IMG/VR virus record: IMGVR_UViG_3300023174_000075
Location: 60,428-124,427 of that record
Reading direction: 5' to 3' (one strand)
Length of the DNA: 64,000 nucleotides
Source: a virus
Of the stretch, positions 10,586-18,701 are shown one piece after another. Under the pieces are notes generated by a model, which ran no database searches, was not told the DNA's origin, and saw nothing but the letters and a program-made list of their open reading frames with translations. Numbering within the stretch: position 1 is the first letter of the stretch; every line of letters starts with the position of its first letter. A program made the position numbers and the translations under genes.

Positions 10586-10593
10586 ATAAATAT
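10586..10593 (-). promoter_or_regulatory. Class B (late-type) promoter box
   Basis: ATATTTAT on the coding strand, nearly touching the ATG at 10581, so the transcript would be almost leaderless. Precedes the 119-aa gene and the gp25/gp6 pair. Confidence 0.45.
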
Positions 10594-10614
10594 TTATAAA
10601 TTATAAAATTAATA

Positions 10615-11670
10615 TTATTCCATTGTATTTGAATCAGGTACAGGGCCTGTGAATAGTCCTTGATTATCTATTACTAATTTTAATTGTTCTATTAGATCAT
10701 TTGGATCTAAAGTAAATGATAATTCACTCTTTAATACATCCACATTATTAATATCAATTGCTACTGCATAGTGGCGTTTAAATCCATTAATAGATTTACC
10801 TCCAAAACTATTATCTTCGCGTATAGCAAATCTAAATCCTTTATATTTTTCATTTATAGTACCAAATCCATTGCCGTTATTTGTTAAATTACCATCATTA
10901 GCAGCTTCTAATTGTCCATTTATATCTAATAATTGTGATTTTAGATCTTTTAATATATCTATTGCTTTGTCTAATATGGAGACTATTATTGGTAAAAAAG
11001 CACTTAATGTTAATAATATTCTATTTGCTTTATCTAGTATTTTAATTAATTTAATAATTAAATTTACTGGTATACCAATACCAGGAGGGACGGATGTGGG
11101 TAAAGGAATTGCTGATATTATACTAACAATAAGACTAAATATAGTTATATAAATTGAGATTCTATTAATATCATCTTTAATTTTTCTTATTTTATCTTCA
11201 TTACTTTGTATTATCTTAATAGCATTATCTCTAGCTAATTGAGCATTAGCTAATTTAGCTGGGTCTCCTGATTCATTTGCGTCTGTTATTATAGCATTAG
11301 TATCATCTACTAATTTTTGAATTTTGTCATTTTGAGATATAATATCTGCTATTTTATTAGATAAAAGAAGAACCAAAACAGGAACTAAGCTTTTTGCTGC
11401 TCCTTTAGCACTAGCTAATATTGTTTTAGCTTTTGCTTTTCTTGCTTTTCTTTTTTCTTCTTTAGTTCTTTTTTGTCTTTGTGCTCTTTTATCTTTTCGT
11501 TTTTTCTTAGCGTCTTTTTGTTTTTTAAAAGGATCTTTTACAATAGCATCTATATCCTTTTGGTTCTTATCTTTTTTAGCTTGTAAAATAGCTTTAGTAG
11601 CTTCATAAGACACATTTTCAGCGTCTATCGCCATCTGCTTTTCTAATTCTATTTGTTCTTGATCAGCCAT
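10615..11670 (-). CDS. Baseplate-module protein with basic coiled coil and hydrophobic core (351 aa)
   Basis: Residues ~33-85 are extremely rich in Lys/Arg (KKQKDAKKKRKDKRAQRQKR and following). Two hydrophobic stretches follow (SLVPVLVLLLSNKIADII at ~93-110; ITIFSLIVSIISAIPLP at ~176-192), plus a third amphipathic helix near residue 220-245. The C-terminal third is soluble-looking (GFRFAIREDNSFGG). Membrane-like helices inside a baseplate gene set are unusual and suggest a hub or tip protein that contacts or enters the membrane, or a tape-measure-like protein. No family recognised. Confidence 0.65.
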   Translation of the reverse strand: MADQEQIELEKQMAIDAENVSYEATKAILQAKKDKNQKDIDAIVKDPFKKQKDAKKKRKDKRAQRQKRTKEEKRKARKAKAKTILASAKGAAKSLVPVLVLLLSNKIADIISQNDKIQKLVDDTNAIITDANESGDPAKLANAQLARDNAIKIIQSNEDKIRKIKDDINRISIYITIFSLIVSIISAIPLPTSVPPGIGIPVNLIIKLIKILDKANRILLTLSAFLPIIVSILDKAIDILKDLKSQLLDINGQLEAANDGNLTNNGNGFGTINEKYKGFRFAIREDNSFGGKSINGFKRHYAVAIDINNVDVLKSELSFTLDPNDLIEQLKLVIDNQGLFTGPVPDSNTME

Positions 11671-11698
11671 AATGTTTTATCTGGTTTAAATTTTATTT

Positions 11699-12448
11699 CT
11701 ATTGCGGGGTGATTAAAGCTGGTAGTTCTGGGGGTAATGTTTTAATTTTACCTTTGTTGCGTATCATTAGTATAAACTTAACGAAATCAGAAAAACGACT
11801 CTCTGCCTCGTTATCCACAATTTGATCTTCTCCATCGAAGCGGGTGATAGCCTTAATACCTTTTTCAACTTTTTCCTTTCTTTTAGGAAATTTGTTATAG
11901 ATTGACTCTATTGTCGGATATTCACTAATTTTGAATTTTTCGGTATTCCCCACATCTCCAATAACAGAAATTCTCCATTCACTAACTTGTATTGTAATTT
12001 TAGGTATTTTATCTTTTTTAGTGTAATAAAATTCATCAAATCCATCATCAACCCTACCAGTACTAGTTGTAAAGTTATTATAAAAATTTATATATTCTTT
12101 ATCCCACTCTTTCAATATTTCCTCCGGTAAATCGGTTGTTGCAGTGTAATTTACTTTGTCCACAGTTACTATTTTAGGATATGGTAAATTATCTGTAGTT
12201 AAAGATGAAGGGGTTATTTGTTGTAATTGAAGTAGTTTTTGTTGATGTTTAAGATCTAAATCAATTTCTTCTTGAATTAAAGATTTTTTGGTTTGTAATA
12301 AATTTGTTAAAGTAGGGGTATTACCTGAAATTTGAGTTTGTTGATTAGTGTTTGTTTGTTGATCTCCAAAAGTACGTATACCTTGAGAATTTTTAATATT
12401 ATTTAAAATATTAGGATTTAGTAAAGATGCTACGTTTGTGTTTGCCAT
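11699..12448 (-). CDS. Structural-module protein (249 aa)
   Basis: Hypothetical protein with an Asn/Gln/Thr-rich N-terminus (to residue ~55), a short coiled coil (KKSLIQEEIDLDLKHQQKLL, ~53-72) and a mixed alpha/beta C-terminal part. No motif recognised. It lies between the spike-like gene and the 351-aa gene with short spacers, so baseplate or hub assembly is likely by position. Confidence 0.6.
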   Translation of the reverse strand: MANTNVASLLNPNILNNIKNSQGIRTFGDQQTNTNQQTQISGNTPTLTNLLQTKKSLIQEEIDLDLKHQQKLLQLQQITPSSLTTDNLPYPKIVTVDKVNYTATTDLPEEILKEWDKEYINFYNNFTTSTGRVDDGFDEFYYTKKDKIPKITIQVSEWRISVIGDVGNTEKFKISEYPTIESIYNKFPKRKEKVEKGIKAITRFDGEDQIVDNEAESRFSDFVKFILMIRNKGKIKTLPPELPALITPQ

Positions 12449-12450
12449 AA

Positions 12451-13647
12451 TTATACTGTATATACTTTATCTGATGTAATTGTTTCTAGTCTACCTATAA
12501 GAGTAGAAACATCGTTAAATAATTGTTCACCAGCCATGTTACAATCAACTACAGCTATAGCTCCTTCTGTTGTTGAAACAGTTGCTGATGATAAGAATCC
12601 AGCTAATGTAGTTAATGCATTTAACATTTCTAATAATAAATCATGTGTTTTACCACCTAATAATACAGGTTCGGTTGGTATTGTTCCATTTTTATTTGTA
12701 CCTAATAATATTTGAGAATTAGGATTTTTTTGATCTATATGTAAGTGAATATATCTTCCTGCATTTATATTAATTATATTATCACTACTTAAACTAATAT
12801 TAGTTGCTCCATATATTAATACTTCATCCTTTTTAGCATTAAGAGTAATCCTATCACTATTCATTATCAATTGAGGATAATTATAATGATTTGGTTGAAT
12901 TGGGTTACTAATTGGATTAGTAATAGTAGCAGCCGGATTCAGAGGGAGTTTTTGGGATGTTGTTAGATAAATTGAAGATTTTTCTTTATTAATTTCTTCA
13001 ATATTAGGAGCATTACTACCAGTATCTGTAGTTACATATCCATTAACTAATATTGTAATTGGATCTCCATCATTACCAACATTACTCCATTCATTTAAAT
13101 TAGAATTTAATTTAACTGTACTACCAAATCTTAATCCATTCCCTTTTCTACCTTGTATTATAAAATCTCCTTCAAATGGTTCTAAGGGTCTTATATCTGC
13201 TGTCTCAACAAATGTTTTACCTTCTCCTATTGATACGGGAGCATTTTGTTGAGGATTATTCCATAAATTGAATGTTGAAGAGTAATATTTCCTTCCAGCT
13301 CCTGAATATAATTGGGAATTAGATGAAGGACCATCTACAATTAAAACAAGTTCACCAATTAAAGGATAATTTTTAATATTAGCATCAAGTGGAATTGCCA
13401 TAGCACATTGTTTAAAATCAATTCCCTCCGCACTATAATTTTTTGATGTTTCATAATCTAAATAAAATATAGTACCTATTCCACTATAACCACCAGCAAG
13501 TTCAAATGCTTTTTTATTAGGTGTATTTTCATTTAAAACAATACCAAATACTTTACCTATCTGAGAGGTGGCAATAGAACTCCCCCCAGCAGTAAATGCT
13601 CGAGAAGTATCGGCTGAAAAGCTAGATAAACCTGTTCTAATTACCAT
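12451..13647 (-). CDS. Baseplate central spike protein, gp5-like without lysozyme (398 aa)
   Basis: The first half reads like the OB-fold of gp5/VgrG-type spikes (GKVFGIVLNENTPN, residues ~27-40; PLDANIKNYPLIGELVLIVD, ~84-103, where a 'P.iGElVlv' strand is typical). The second half has beta-helix-like repeats of alternating hydrophobic residues (ITLNAKKDEVLIYGATNIS, ~267-285; SSDNIININAGRYIHLHID), as in the gp5 C-terminal needle. No lysozyme domain sits between them, unlike T4 gp5, so cell-wall cleavage would have to come from another protein. It overlaps the 131-aa gene start by one base. Confidence 0.7.
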   Translation of the reverse strand: MVIRTGLSSFSADTSRAFTAGGSSIATSQIGKVFGIVLNENTPNKKAFELAGGYSGIGTIFYLDYETSKNYSAEGIDFKQCAMAIPLDANIKNYPLIGELVLIVDGPSSNSQLYSGAGRKYYSSTFNLWNNPQQNAPVSIGEGKTFVETADIRPLEPFEGDFIIQGRKGNGLRFGSTVKLNSNLNEWSNVGNDGDPITILVNGYVTTDTGSNAPNIEEINKEKSSIYLTTSQKLPLNPAATITNPISNPIQPNHYNYPQLIMNSDRITLNAKKDEVLIYGATNISLSSDNIININAGRYIHLHIDQKNPNSQILLGTNKNGTIPTEPVLLGGKTHDLLLEMLNALTTLAGFLSSATVSTTEGAIAVVDCNMAGEQLFNDVSTLIGRLETITSDKVYTV

Positions 13648-14042
13648 TATTTATTTTCTATTTGATGTTGAATAGTTTCTGTTTGATCTAATAATTTTTG
13701 TCCTTCAATCTGTACAGCACGTTGTTCCTCTAATAAGTGTTGTATTTCTGATGGGTCAAATAGTAAGTCTTGATTATTATTTGAACTAGCTGTTGATGCT
13801 CGTTGTGCAATACCTGCCATTTTAATTAATTGTTCGTTATTTTTTACATTAACATCAATTAAATCTTTAACAGTAGGCATAAGCATTACTGCGGATCCAG
13901 CATTAGATGATGCGAGTGGTTTAAGAGCATCAATCAATTCATTAATTTGTTTGTCAGTATCCTTATTATTACGGTGTATTTGTTTGAATATATCGGATAG
14001 TGACGTGTTACCAAATAAGGTAACATCATCAAAGTTAGCCAT
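13647..14042 (-). CDS. Structural-module protein with coiled coil (131 aa)
   Basis: Mostly helical, with a Gln/Glu-rich C-terminus (LLEEQRAVQIEGQKLLDQTE, residues ~107-126). The stop overlaps the next start (TAATG). A class B promoter box lies about 16 bases upstream, making this the first gene of the structural operon after the sigma-factor gene. Function unknown. Confidence 0.6.
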   Translation of the reverse strand: MANFDDVTLFGNTSLSDIFKQIHRNNKDTDKQINELIDALKPLASSNAGSAVMLMPTVKDLIDVNVKNNEQLIKMAGIAQRASTASSNNNQDLLFDPSEIQHLLEEQRAVQIEGQKLLDQTETIQHQIENK

Positions 14043-14057
14043 AGCTTGTATTTATCA

Positions 14058-14065
14058 ATAAATAT
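14058..14065 (-). promoter_or_regulatory. Class B (late-type) promoter box
   Basis: ATATTTATTG on the coding strand, about 16 bases before the ATG at 14042. Likely start of the baseplate operon. Confidence 0.45.
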
Positions 14066-14072
14066 AATGTAC

Positions 14073-14855
14073 TTAGATCTTTATATACCCATGCTTATAA
14101 TATTCATTATATAGTCTGGTACGTAATGTATCTAATTTTTTAGTTACTTTAGTAATGTGTGGAGTTGATGTATCAGTGATTTCGCGAATATAGATGTATA
14201 ATGCTTTCTTATTAAATATTTCTAGAGTTTCACGTTTACGAAATAATTCAAGAATAGCATCTGCTGTCTTAGCATCCTGGGATTTGGGAAATAATTGATG
14301 AATGTATTTATCAATGTAACGTACATATTGATCAATAAATGTATTTGGATCTTCTTGATCCTCAGCTTCCTTATTAGTTTCAGCCAAAAATCCTTTATCT
14401 TCATCTAATTCATCTATATCAGCACGCTCTTGTAGTTTCTTATAATTATTATTATTATAAACAATAAGATAGCGTTTAGCAATAGTACCAAAGTAACTAA
14501 ATGCTTTACCTTTATCCTGATTATATAAGTGGAGTTTCTCGAGTAGAAATGTTACAACTTCATGTTTAAGTTCCTCAATTGTATCTGAATCGGTATAATA
14601 AAACTTAAATGTATGAATAATATTTTCAGCCAATTTATAAAAGGCATACTCAATACGATCTCTATAAATTTTATCTCTAAAAGATTGATCATCAGAAGCT
14701 AAATAAGAAATAATTGCTTCCTCAGTATCAGTAGTAAAATATACGCGAGGTTCTTTAGGTTTGCGCTTACGAGGTTGTCCGCGTTTATTTAACGCAATTG
14801 TTTTTTCACTATCTAAAAATATATCTAGATCGTCGTTTTCGTAGTAAGTTGACAT
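14073..14855 (-). CDS. Late-transcription sigma factor, T4 gp55-like (260 aa)
   Basis: Looks like a divergent sigma-70 family protein. Residues ~60-131 form a region-2-like helical block ending in KGKAFSYFGTIAKRYLI (~115-131), the segment that in sigma factors contacts the -10 element and core polymerase; this variant is shared with gp55-type late sigma factors of T4-related phages. The C-terminal part (~195-255) holds a possible helix-turn-helix (TDTSTPHITKVTKKLDTLR). The basic N-terminus (RGQPRKRKPKEP) may bind DNA. gp55 directs host polymerase to late promoters that have only a -10-like box. Its place next to the structural genes and the many single-box promoters here fits that role. Confidence 0.75.
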   Translation of the reverse strand: MSTYYENDDLDIFLDSEKTIALNKRGQPRKRKPKEPRVYFTTDTEEAIISYLASDDQSFRDKIYRDRIEYAFYKLAENIIHTFKFYYTDSDTIEELKHEVVTFLLEKLHLYNQDKGKAFSYFGTIAKRYLIVYNNNNYKKLQERADIDELDEDKGFLAETNKEAEDQEDPNTFIDQYVRYIDKYIHQLFPKSQDAKTADAILELFRKRETLEIFNKKALYIYIREITDTSTPHITKVTKKLDTLRTRLYNEYYKHGYIKI

Positions 14856-14908
14856 AATAATTCTTGTTTATAACCTATAATGTATGAACAAAAAATATCG
14901 GAACCAAA

Positions 14909-15187
14909 CTAGTTTTTACGATTAATGAATTGATTTAGAACGTTTTGTATTTCCTTTAAATTTCTAAAGAAAGTACCTACTTCATCATCTGCTTCAAATG
15001 CACCACGATTATCTAATTCTTGAATAGTATTAGCCGAATCCTCAATAATGATACTAATAGCATCAATATATTGTTGTTGTTCGACTAATGCTTTTTCAAG
15101 TTTATTATTTTTTCTAATTATTAGATAACCGGCAATACCGATTAATTCAATTACATGAACTAATATAACCCATAAAACTGTTTGCAT
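14909..15187 (-). CDS. Small membrane protein with cytoplasmic coiled coil (92 aa)
   Basis: One N-terminal transmembrane segment (TVLWVILVHVIELIGIAGYL, residues 3-22), then a charged helical tail. Seven bases separate it from the gene upstream. Could be a spanin-like or scaffold-anchoring protein, but I recognise no family. Confidence 0.6.
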   Translation of the reverse strand: MQTVLWVILVHVIELIGIAGYLIIRKNNKLEKALVEQQQYIDAISIIIEDSANTIQELDNRGAFEADDEVGTFFRNLKEIQNVLNQFINRKN

Positions 15188-15193
15188 AAATTA

Positions 15194-15394
15194 TTATTGT
15201 GGTCTAAATTGTTGATCAAAATCATCCGCTTCGATAGAAACCATAGATCTAGCGTTTTCAATTGCTTCCTTTAACATTTCGATAGATTCAAGAACTTGAT
15301 CTTGAGTTCCACCTCTATTAATTTGAACGTTAATACGGTTAGCGATAACGTCAATTTGTCCTAATTTCTCTAATACATTGTTTTTGTATCTCAT
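15194..15394 (-). CDS. Small helical protein (66 aa)
   Basis: Hypothetical, acidic and helical (VLESIEMLKEAIENARSMVS, residues ~33-52). Preceded by a class B box 16 bases upstream and followed closely by the membrane-protein gene. Function unknown. Confidence 0.55.
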   Translation of the reverse strand: MRYKNNVLEKLGQIDVIANRINVQINRGGTQDQVLESIEMLKEAIENARSMVSIEADDFDQQFRPQ

Positions 15395-15409
15395 AATATA
15401 TGTTTATAT

Positions 15410-15417
15410 ATAAATAT
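15410..15417 (-). promoter_or_regulatory. Class B (late-type) promoter box
   Basis: ATATTTAT within TATATTTATATATAAAC, 16 bases before the ATG at 15394. The ~190 bases between this gene and 15586 hold this box and the terminator at 15533. Confidence 0.45.
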
Positions 15418-15532
15418 ACGTTTATTTCCGTTCCCTCATTTTTATTTTCTCAATTTCCCCTTTCCTTTCAAACCATTCAATTCAATTGTATTTTGAAGTT
15501 ACGTAAGAGAAATCTAGAAACCAAAGAAAAAA

Positions 15533-15555
15533 GGGCAACTCTTATAGAGTCACCC
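15533..15555 (-). terminator. Rho-independent terminator
   Basis: Coding strand forms GGGTGACTC-TATAA-GAGTTGCCC followed by a T-rich run (CTTTTTTCTTTGG). It ends transcription of the 166-aa gene whose stop is at 15586. Confidence 0.75.
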
Positions 15556-15585
15556 AATTTTGTATTTTGATTGAAATGGAATTAA

Positions 15586-16086
15586 TTATTCACCACCAAA
15601 TTGTTGCATTTTTTGAGCTAATGCTCTATTAACACCGGCTTTAATTTCTTTATCTGTCCAAGGTTTTCCTGTATCTGGATTTGTTTTACCTTGTAATGCT
15701 TTTTTAGCAGCTGAGAATTGAGATTTCATTAAAGCAATAGCTGCTGCAATACCTGGTAAAGTAACACCTAATGCTGGGCCTATAATATCCCAATTAACTT
15801 CGTCTAATTTTTCTTTTGGTTGTTTCATTGATGTCAATTCTTCGCGAATAATTTCTGCTAGTTGACTTCTTGTTAATTTTGCCATTTCTTTAAGTTTGTT
15901 TATTTTTGGACTTTGTTTTAAAATTGTTTTTACTATACTATCAGTAACCGAATCACTAGTAGTGAATTCAAAATATCCTTCAAGTTTATTATCTACTATT
16001 TCGTAGCTATCTACCCCTATACCTTGCTTATCCAAGCGATTTATAAAAGCAGCCTTATCTTCAAGTTTTATTTTGTAATCACTCAT
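15586..16086 (-). CDS. Hypothetical structural-type protein (166 aa)
   Basis: Contains LTRSQLAEIIREELTSM (residues ~72-88), a helical segment seen in many phage structural proteins of this group, then a hydrophobic stretch (GPALGVTLPGIAAAIALM, ~103-120) that could cross a membrane, and a positively charged C-terminus ending QQFGGE. Own class B promoter and own terminator, so it is probably expressed late and highly. Could be a capsid-associated or membrane-active protein; unknown. Confidence 0.6.
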   Translation of the reverse strand: MSDYKIKLEDKAAFINRLDKQGIGVDSYEIVDNKLEGYFEFTTSDSVTDSIVKTILKQSPKINKLKEMAKLTRSQLAEIIREELTSMKQPKEKLDEVNWDIIGPALGVTLPGIAAAIALMKSQFSAAKKALQGKTNPDTGKPWTDKEIKAGVNRALAQKMQQFGGE

Positions 16087-16094
16087 GACTATCG

Positions 16095-16102
16095 ATAAAT
16101 AT
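16095..16102 (-). promoter_or_regulatory. Class B (late-type) promoter box
   Basis: ATATTTATCG on the coding strand, nine bases before the ATG at 16086. Confidence 0.45.
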
Positions 16103-16111
16103 ATATAAGAA

Positions 16112-16321
16112 TTAATTCCCGTTATTTTTAGTAGCTAATTCTTCAATTTTTTTATCAAAAGTAGCCTTAACTAGATCCATGTATAAATATTGAATAATAG
16201 TAAAAGAAATAATATTAATAGCATCTAATTTAGTCAAATAAATACAAATCAATTGAATTAAAGCAATTAAAATTGATCCAGTAATAATTAACGTGTTTCG
16301 TGTTGTTTTTAAACTTTTCAT
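16112..16321 (-). CDS. Small two-helix membrane protein (69 aa)
   Basis: Two hydrophobic segments (TLIITGSILIALIQLICIYL, residues ~10-29; IISFTIIQYLYMDLV, ~35-49) and a charged tail ending TKNNGN. Size and topology fit a holin-like or superinfection-exclusion protein, but context gives no further support. Class A promoter upstream. Confidence 0.6.
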   Translation of the reverse strand: MKSLKTTRNTLIITGSILIALIQLICIYLTKLDAINIISFTIIQYLYMDLVKATFDKKIEELATKNNGN

Positions 16322-16362
16322 GATTTTCGGTTTTAAATGTTTATTTAATCATTTCTTACACC

Positions 16363-16387
16363 GTGAATATACGAGCAGGGTTTTGCC
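16363..16387 (-). promoter_or_regulatory. Class A promoter
   Basis: GGCAAAAC box and TATATTCAC box with starts 16 bases apart; about 40 bases before the ATG at 16321. The GGC lies in the right arm of the hairpin at 16385-16413. Confidence 0.6.
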
Positions 16388-16413
16388 CTCCACATAAATA
16401 AATATGTGAGGGC
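16385..16413 (-). terminator. Hairpin fused to class A promoter
   Basis: Inverted repeat GCCCTCACATA...TATGTGGAGGGC just after the stop at 16423. No strong T-run on the coding strand (it runs on as AAAACCC), so termination is uncertain. The right arm merges into the class A GGCAAA box. Confidence 0.45.
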
Positions 16414-16422
16414 TATTTATAA

Positions 16423-16902
16423 TTAATTGCCGCTGCCGCACCGCAACGCACTAGAATACTTATATCCCAATTCCTCAATCACATTTTGCGCAGTATGTGA
16501 ATCAATGGCAAACATCTCACGACTAGTATTAACACGACAATAATGAAAATGTTGATGTACTTCTTCTTCAAGAAGATCCGAACGATAACACTTATACGAA
16601 TATACGGGTATCCAAGGAGTAGCTACACCAGTAGCAGCGGAAATTTGTCGTGCGCGTTGATCAGGTGTATTAGTAGTCATACCAATCTTAACCATATTAG
16701 GTACACTTTTATTAACGAGCACGTACACGTACTCTAGGGGTCTAACAGCGCCTGAAGGGTCCAAAACAGCGCTGACTAAATAATGTACGCTATCCCATCC
16801 GTCTTCATCAGGTATGCGAGTAAACGCCTCTGCTTTTTGAAATTGTTTGTGTGACAATTTAATGTAATAATGTGATTCCTCTGGTGTAACGTATTTTAAC
16901 AT
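16423..16902 (-). CDS. T5orf172 / GIY-YIG superfamily nuclease (159 aa)
   Basis: Residues ~57-142 match the T5orf172 (Mug113-like) branch of GIY-YIG nucleases: VYVLVNKSVPNMVKIGMTT (~59-77) supplies the Y-x-Y and KIGMT core, followed by a conserved Arg (DQRARQIS) and a Glu in SREMFAID (~128-135). The family cuts DNA and in phages often acts as a mobile endonuclease or in host DNA attack. Three bases separate it from the 59-aa gene upstream. No homing-type second domain is visible. Confidence 0.8.
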   Translation of the reverse strand: MLKYVTPEESHYYIKLSHKQFQKAEAFTRIPDEDGWDSVHYLVSAVLDPSGAVRPLEYVYVLVNKSVPNMVKIGMTTNTPDQRARQISAATGVATPWIPVYSYKCYRSDLLEEEVHQHFHYCRVNTSREMFAIDSHTAQNVIEELGYKYSSALRCGSGN

Positions 16903-16905
16903 AAC

Positions 16906-17085
16906 TTATTGTTTAGGGGATAATGAAGAAGATGGCTGGGTATTATGGCTAACTGTCTGTTGTTTAGCTACAGCAATATCCCACTCTTCCAGTGTCATAC
17001 CATATTCACGCGCTTTTTCTTCGCGTAAACGCGTTGCGTATGCGTCGAATGCCTCTTTAGTTAGGAATAGGTCAATTGGTTTCAT
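16906..17085 (-). CDS. Small protein (59 aa), overlaps upstream gene
   Basis: An uninterrupted frame from ATG at 17083-17085 to TAA at 16906. It overlaps the end of the 60-aa gene by 14 bases and stops three bases before the T5orf172 gene, so the three form a coupled set. Sequence starts MKPIDLFLTKEAFDAYATRL; the middle (EYGMTLEEWDIAVAKQQ) is helical. Function unknown. Confidence 0.55.
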   Translation of the reverse strand: MKPIDLFLTKEAFDAYATRLREEKAREYGMTLEEWDIAVAKQQTVSHNTQPSSSLSPKQ

Positions 17086-17254
17086 CTTTAAAATATTTTT
17101 TAATATATTGTTTATCGGATTGCATTTGCCACGCCCAATACATACACCTACGTATTAACGATTGTTTTTTAGGATTACGGCGAATCATAATAATGTGATG
17201 TAAATTAGGGTGATCTTCTACTGGTTCAAAGTAATATTGTTTGTGTCGTTTCAT
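17072..17254 (-). CDS. Small basic protein (60 aa)
   Basis: Rich in His, Lys and Arg (MIRRNPKKQSLIRRCMYWAW, residues ~23-42). Its 3' end overlaps the 59-aa gene. No family recognised; a nucleic-acid-binding role is possible from charge only. Confidence 0.5.
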   Translation of the reverse strand: MKRHKQYYFEPVEDHPNLHHIIMIRRNPKKQSLIRRCMYWAWQMQSDKQYIKKYFKDETN

Positions 17255-17259
17255 ATTAT

Positions 17260-17427
17260 TTAGTTTTTATTTATCATCCAAACTATTATTTCAATTACTA
17301 TTGTTACTACTCCTAATCCAAATACTATAGCTATAAAATCAAAAAACTTACTTAGACCTTCTAAAGGATCTCCTTTCATGTCACTTGAATCGGAATATTG
17401 TCTTATTTTATGTAATGTATTTTTCAT
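17260..17427 (-). CDS. Small membrane protein (55 aa)
   Basis: ATG at 17425-17427, TAA at 17260. The soluble N-terminus is followed by one long transmembrane helix (IAIVFGLGVVTIVIEIIVWM, residues ~32-51). The class A promoter ends immediately before the ATG, so the message would be nearly leaderless. Five bases precede the next gene downstream. Function unknown. Confidence 0.55.
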   Translation of the reverse strand: MKNTLHKIRQYSDSSDMKGDPLEGLSKFFDFIAIVFGLGVVTIVIEIIVWMINKN

Positions 17428-17428
17428 G

Positions 17429-17454
17429 TAATGAATATAGCGTATATACTTTGC
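17429..17454 (-). promoter_or_regulatory. Class A promoter
   Basis: GGCAAAGT and TATATTCAT boxes with starts 16 bases apart, directly before the ATG at 17427. The remaining bases up to 17546 contain no gene I can support. Confidence 0.55.
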
Positions 17455-17546
17455 CTATACAAAAAAGATCGTTTAAGAGGAGATTTTGGGATTTTGCAAA
17501 GTGGTCCAAAAGGGGTTATTTCGGAAATTGGAGTTGCGTTTTGGAG

Positions 17547-18026
17547 CTATTTACAATTCTTAATAAGTAACTTAACAAATTCTTCTAATGACATACTACT
17601 GTTATCTCTATATAACTGAAGTATTTTATTGTTAGATATTACTAATCCACTTTGAAGTGTATATCTTTTATGATGTTGATTATCTTTAGTTCCTATCCAT
17701 TCTAAATTATCTACTGTATTATTTAATTTATCTCCATCTTTATGGTTTACTTGAGGTAAGTTATCGGGATTAGAAATAAAAGCATTAGCTACTAGCCTAT
17801 GAATTAAGAAATTTTTAAAATCGTTTTTATGATTAGATTTACTACCTAAAGCTACTAATTCATATCCACCTTTATCTATTCTTGTTTTTAAAATAGTTTC
17901 GGGTATATCTCTTGGAATAGAATGGTTCTTTCCATACTTAATTTGTCTTGGTAGTGACTTTACTCTTCCTAAATTACTAATTTGATAACCGGGGTAATTA
18001 ATAATGTCTTTCCATATTTCTTGCAT
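17547..18026 (-). CDS. HNH homing endonuclease with NUMOD4 domain (159 aa)
   Basis: Residues 1-22 (EIWKDIINYPGYQISNLGRV) are a NUMOD4 DNA-binding motif; residues ~75-112 are an HNH_3-type core: IHRLVANAFI then VNHKDGDKLNNTVDNLEW, in which the H-x-x-x-x-H...N-H-K-D-G residues for metal binding and cleavage are intact. This two-domain layout is standard for free-standing phage homing endonucleases. It carries its own class B promoter-type box, as do the other HNH genes here. Confidence 0.88.
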   Translation of the reverse strand: MQEIWKDIINYPGYQISNLGRVKSLPRQIKYGKNHSIPRDIPETILKTRIDKGGYELVALGSKSNHKNDFKNFLIHRLVANAFISNPDNLPQVNHKDGDKLNNTVDNLEWIGTKDNQHHKRYTLQSGLVISNNKILQLYRDNSSMSLEEFVKLLIKNCK

Positions 18027-18042
18027 AATAATGTGTTTAGAT

Positions 18043-18050
18043 ATAAATAT
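18043..18050 (-). promoter_or_regulatory. Class B (late-type) promoter box
   Basis: ATATTTATAT on the coding strand, 16 bases before the ATG of the HNH gene at 18026. Confidence 0.4.
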
Positions 18051-18196
18051 ATACTGTCGATGGTAAAAGATTGTATTTCCATTAAAAATATACCGGGCTT
18101 TTTTTGTGCCGATAATGGTCTGTCGATGGACCGCGGTTACTGTGGGAGCAGATCGCGATCGATCCGCGCACGAACCGCTATCGCCCCGATATCATC
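18051..18196 (-). other. GC-rich intergenic stretch with a short repeat
   Basis: No gene found. CTGTCGATGG occurs twice (18054-18063 and 18120-18129), and the segment 18120-18190 is far more GC-rich than its surroundings, with CG-rich near-palindromes (GATCGCGATCGATC). It marks the left edge of the GC-richer island that runs to about 21.1 kb. Confidence 0.4.
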
Positions 18197-18403
18197 CTAA
18201 AGAATCTGATCCTCCACATCCTCATACTCCATCTCATCACCCTCGAAATGAATGTACAGTTGATTAATCTCATTACCTGTCAGCTGGTCTCCCAACAGGT
18301 CCAGCTCACCCACCAGTTGAACGTCCGCCTCACCATACTTGGTGATTTGAGCGTTGATTGTGGTTTGTAGTGCGATGAAGCGCTTTACGTTTATAGTTGT
18401 CAT
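18197..18403 (-). CDS. Small acidic protein (68 aa)
   Basis: MTTINVKRFIALQTTINAQI then a short helical body and a very acidic C-terminus (EGDEMEYEDVEDQ). No family recognised. First gene of the GC-richer island. No clear class A boxes upstream. Confidence 0.55.
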   Translation of the reverse strand: MTTINVKRFIALQTTINAQITKYGEADVQLVGELDLLGDQLTGNEINQLYIHFEGDEMEYEDVEDQIL

Positions 18404-18426
18404 GTTTATTTGGTTTAATGGTTTAA

Positions 18427-18681
18427 TTACTGATTATTATACCGTGCTAGGCATCTTGGACATCCAATCGTCTGTACATCCTCAATACGTGCCCAATTAC
18501 TACTTAGAGCCGGTGTCCCACACAGGTTACCCTCACCGGACTTGTAGATGTGGGCTGTGTCTTCCCACACGTTACCCTTATTACCGAATACACTGTGTCC
18601 AGGCTTTAGATCGGCTACTTTCACTCTGATTGTTACTACATCCGCTTGGCGGTTTAATTCATTGAATTGTTTTGTTAACAT
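18427..18681 (-). CDS. Small protein with Cys motif (84 aa)
   Basis: I place the start at MLTKQFNELNR (18679-18681) because the class A promoter at 18702-18727 lies inside the longer frame. A C-terminal CPRCLARYN motif plus an earlier Cys (GNLCGTP) may bind zinc. Residues ~20-35 (VKVADLKPGHSVF) look like a small beta-barrel. Function unknown. Confidence 0.55.
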   Translation of the reverse strand: MLTKQFNELNRQADVVTIRVKVADLKPGHSVFGNKGNVWEDTAHIYKSGEGNLCGTPALSSNWARIEDVQTIGCPRCLARYNNQ

Positions 18682-18701
18682 ACGTTTATATTTTTGGTTA
18701 A

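Noticed and set aside
12451-13647. Lysozyme domain in the spike protein (as in T4 gp5)
   Set aside because: No E-D-T lysozyme motif between the OB-like and helix-like parts.
17431-17619. Plus-strand frames of 61-62 codons near the HNH gene
   Set aside because: They overlap a class A promoter and the HNH 3' end in the wrong direction.
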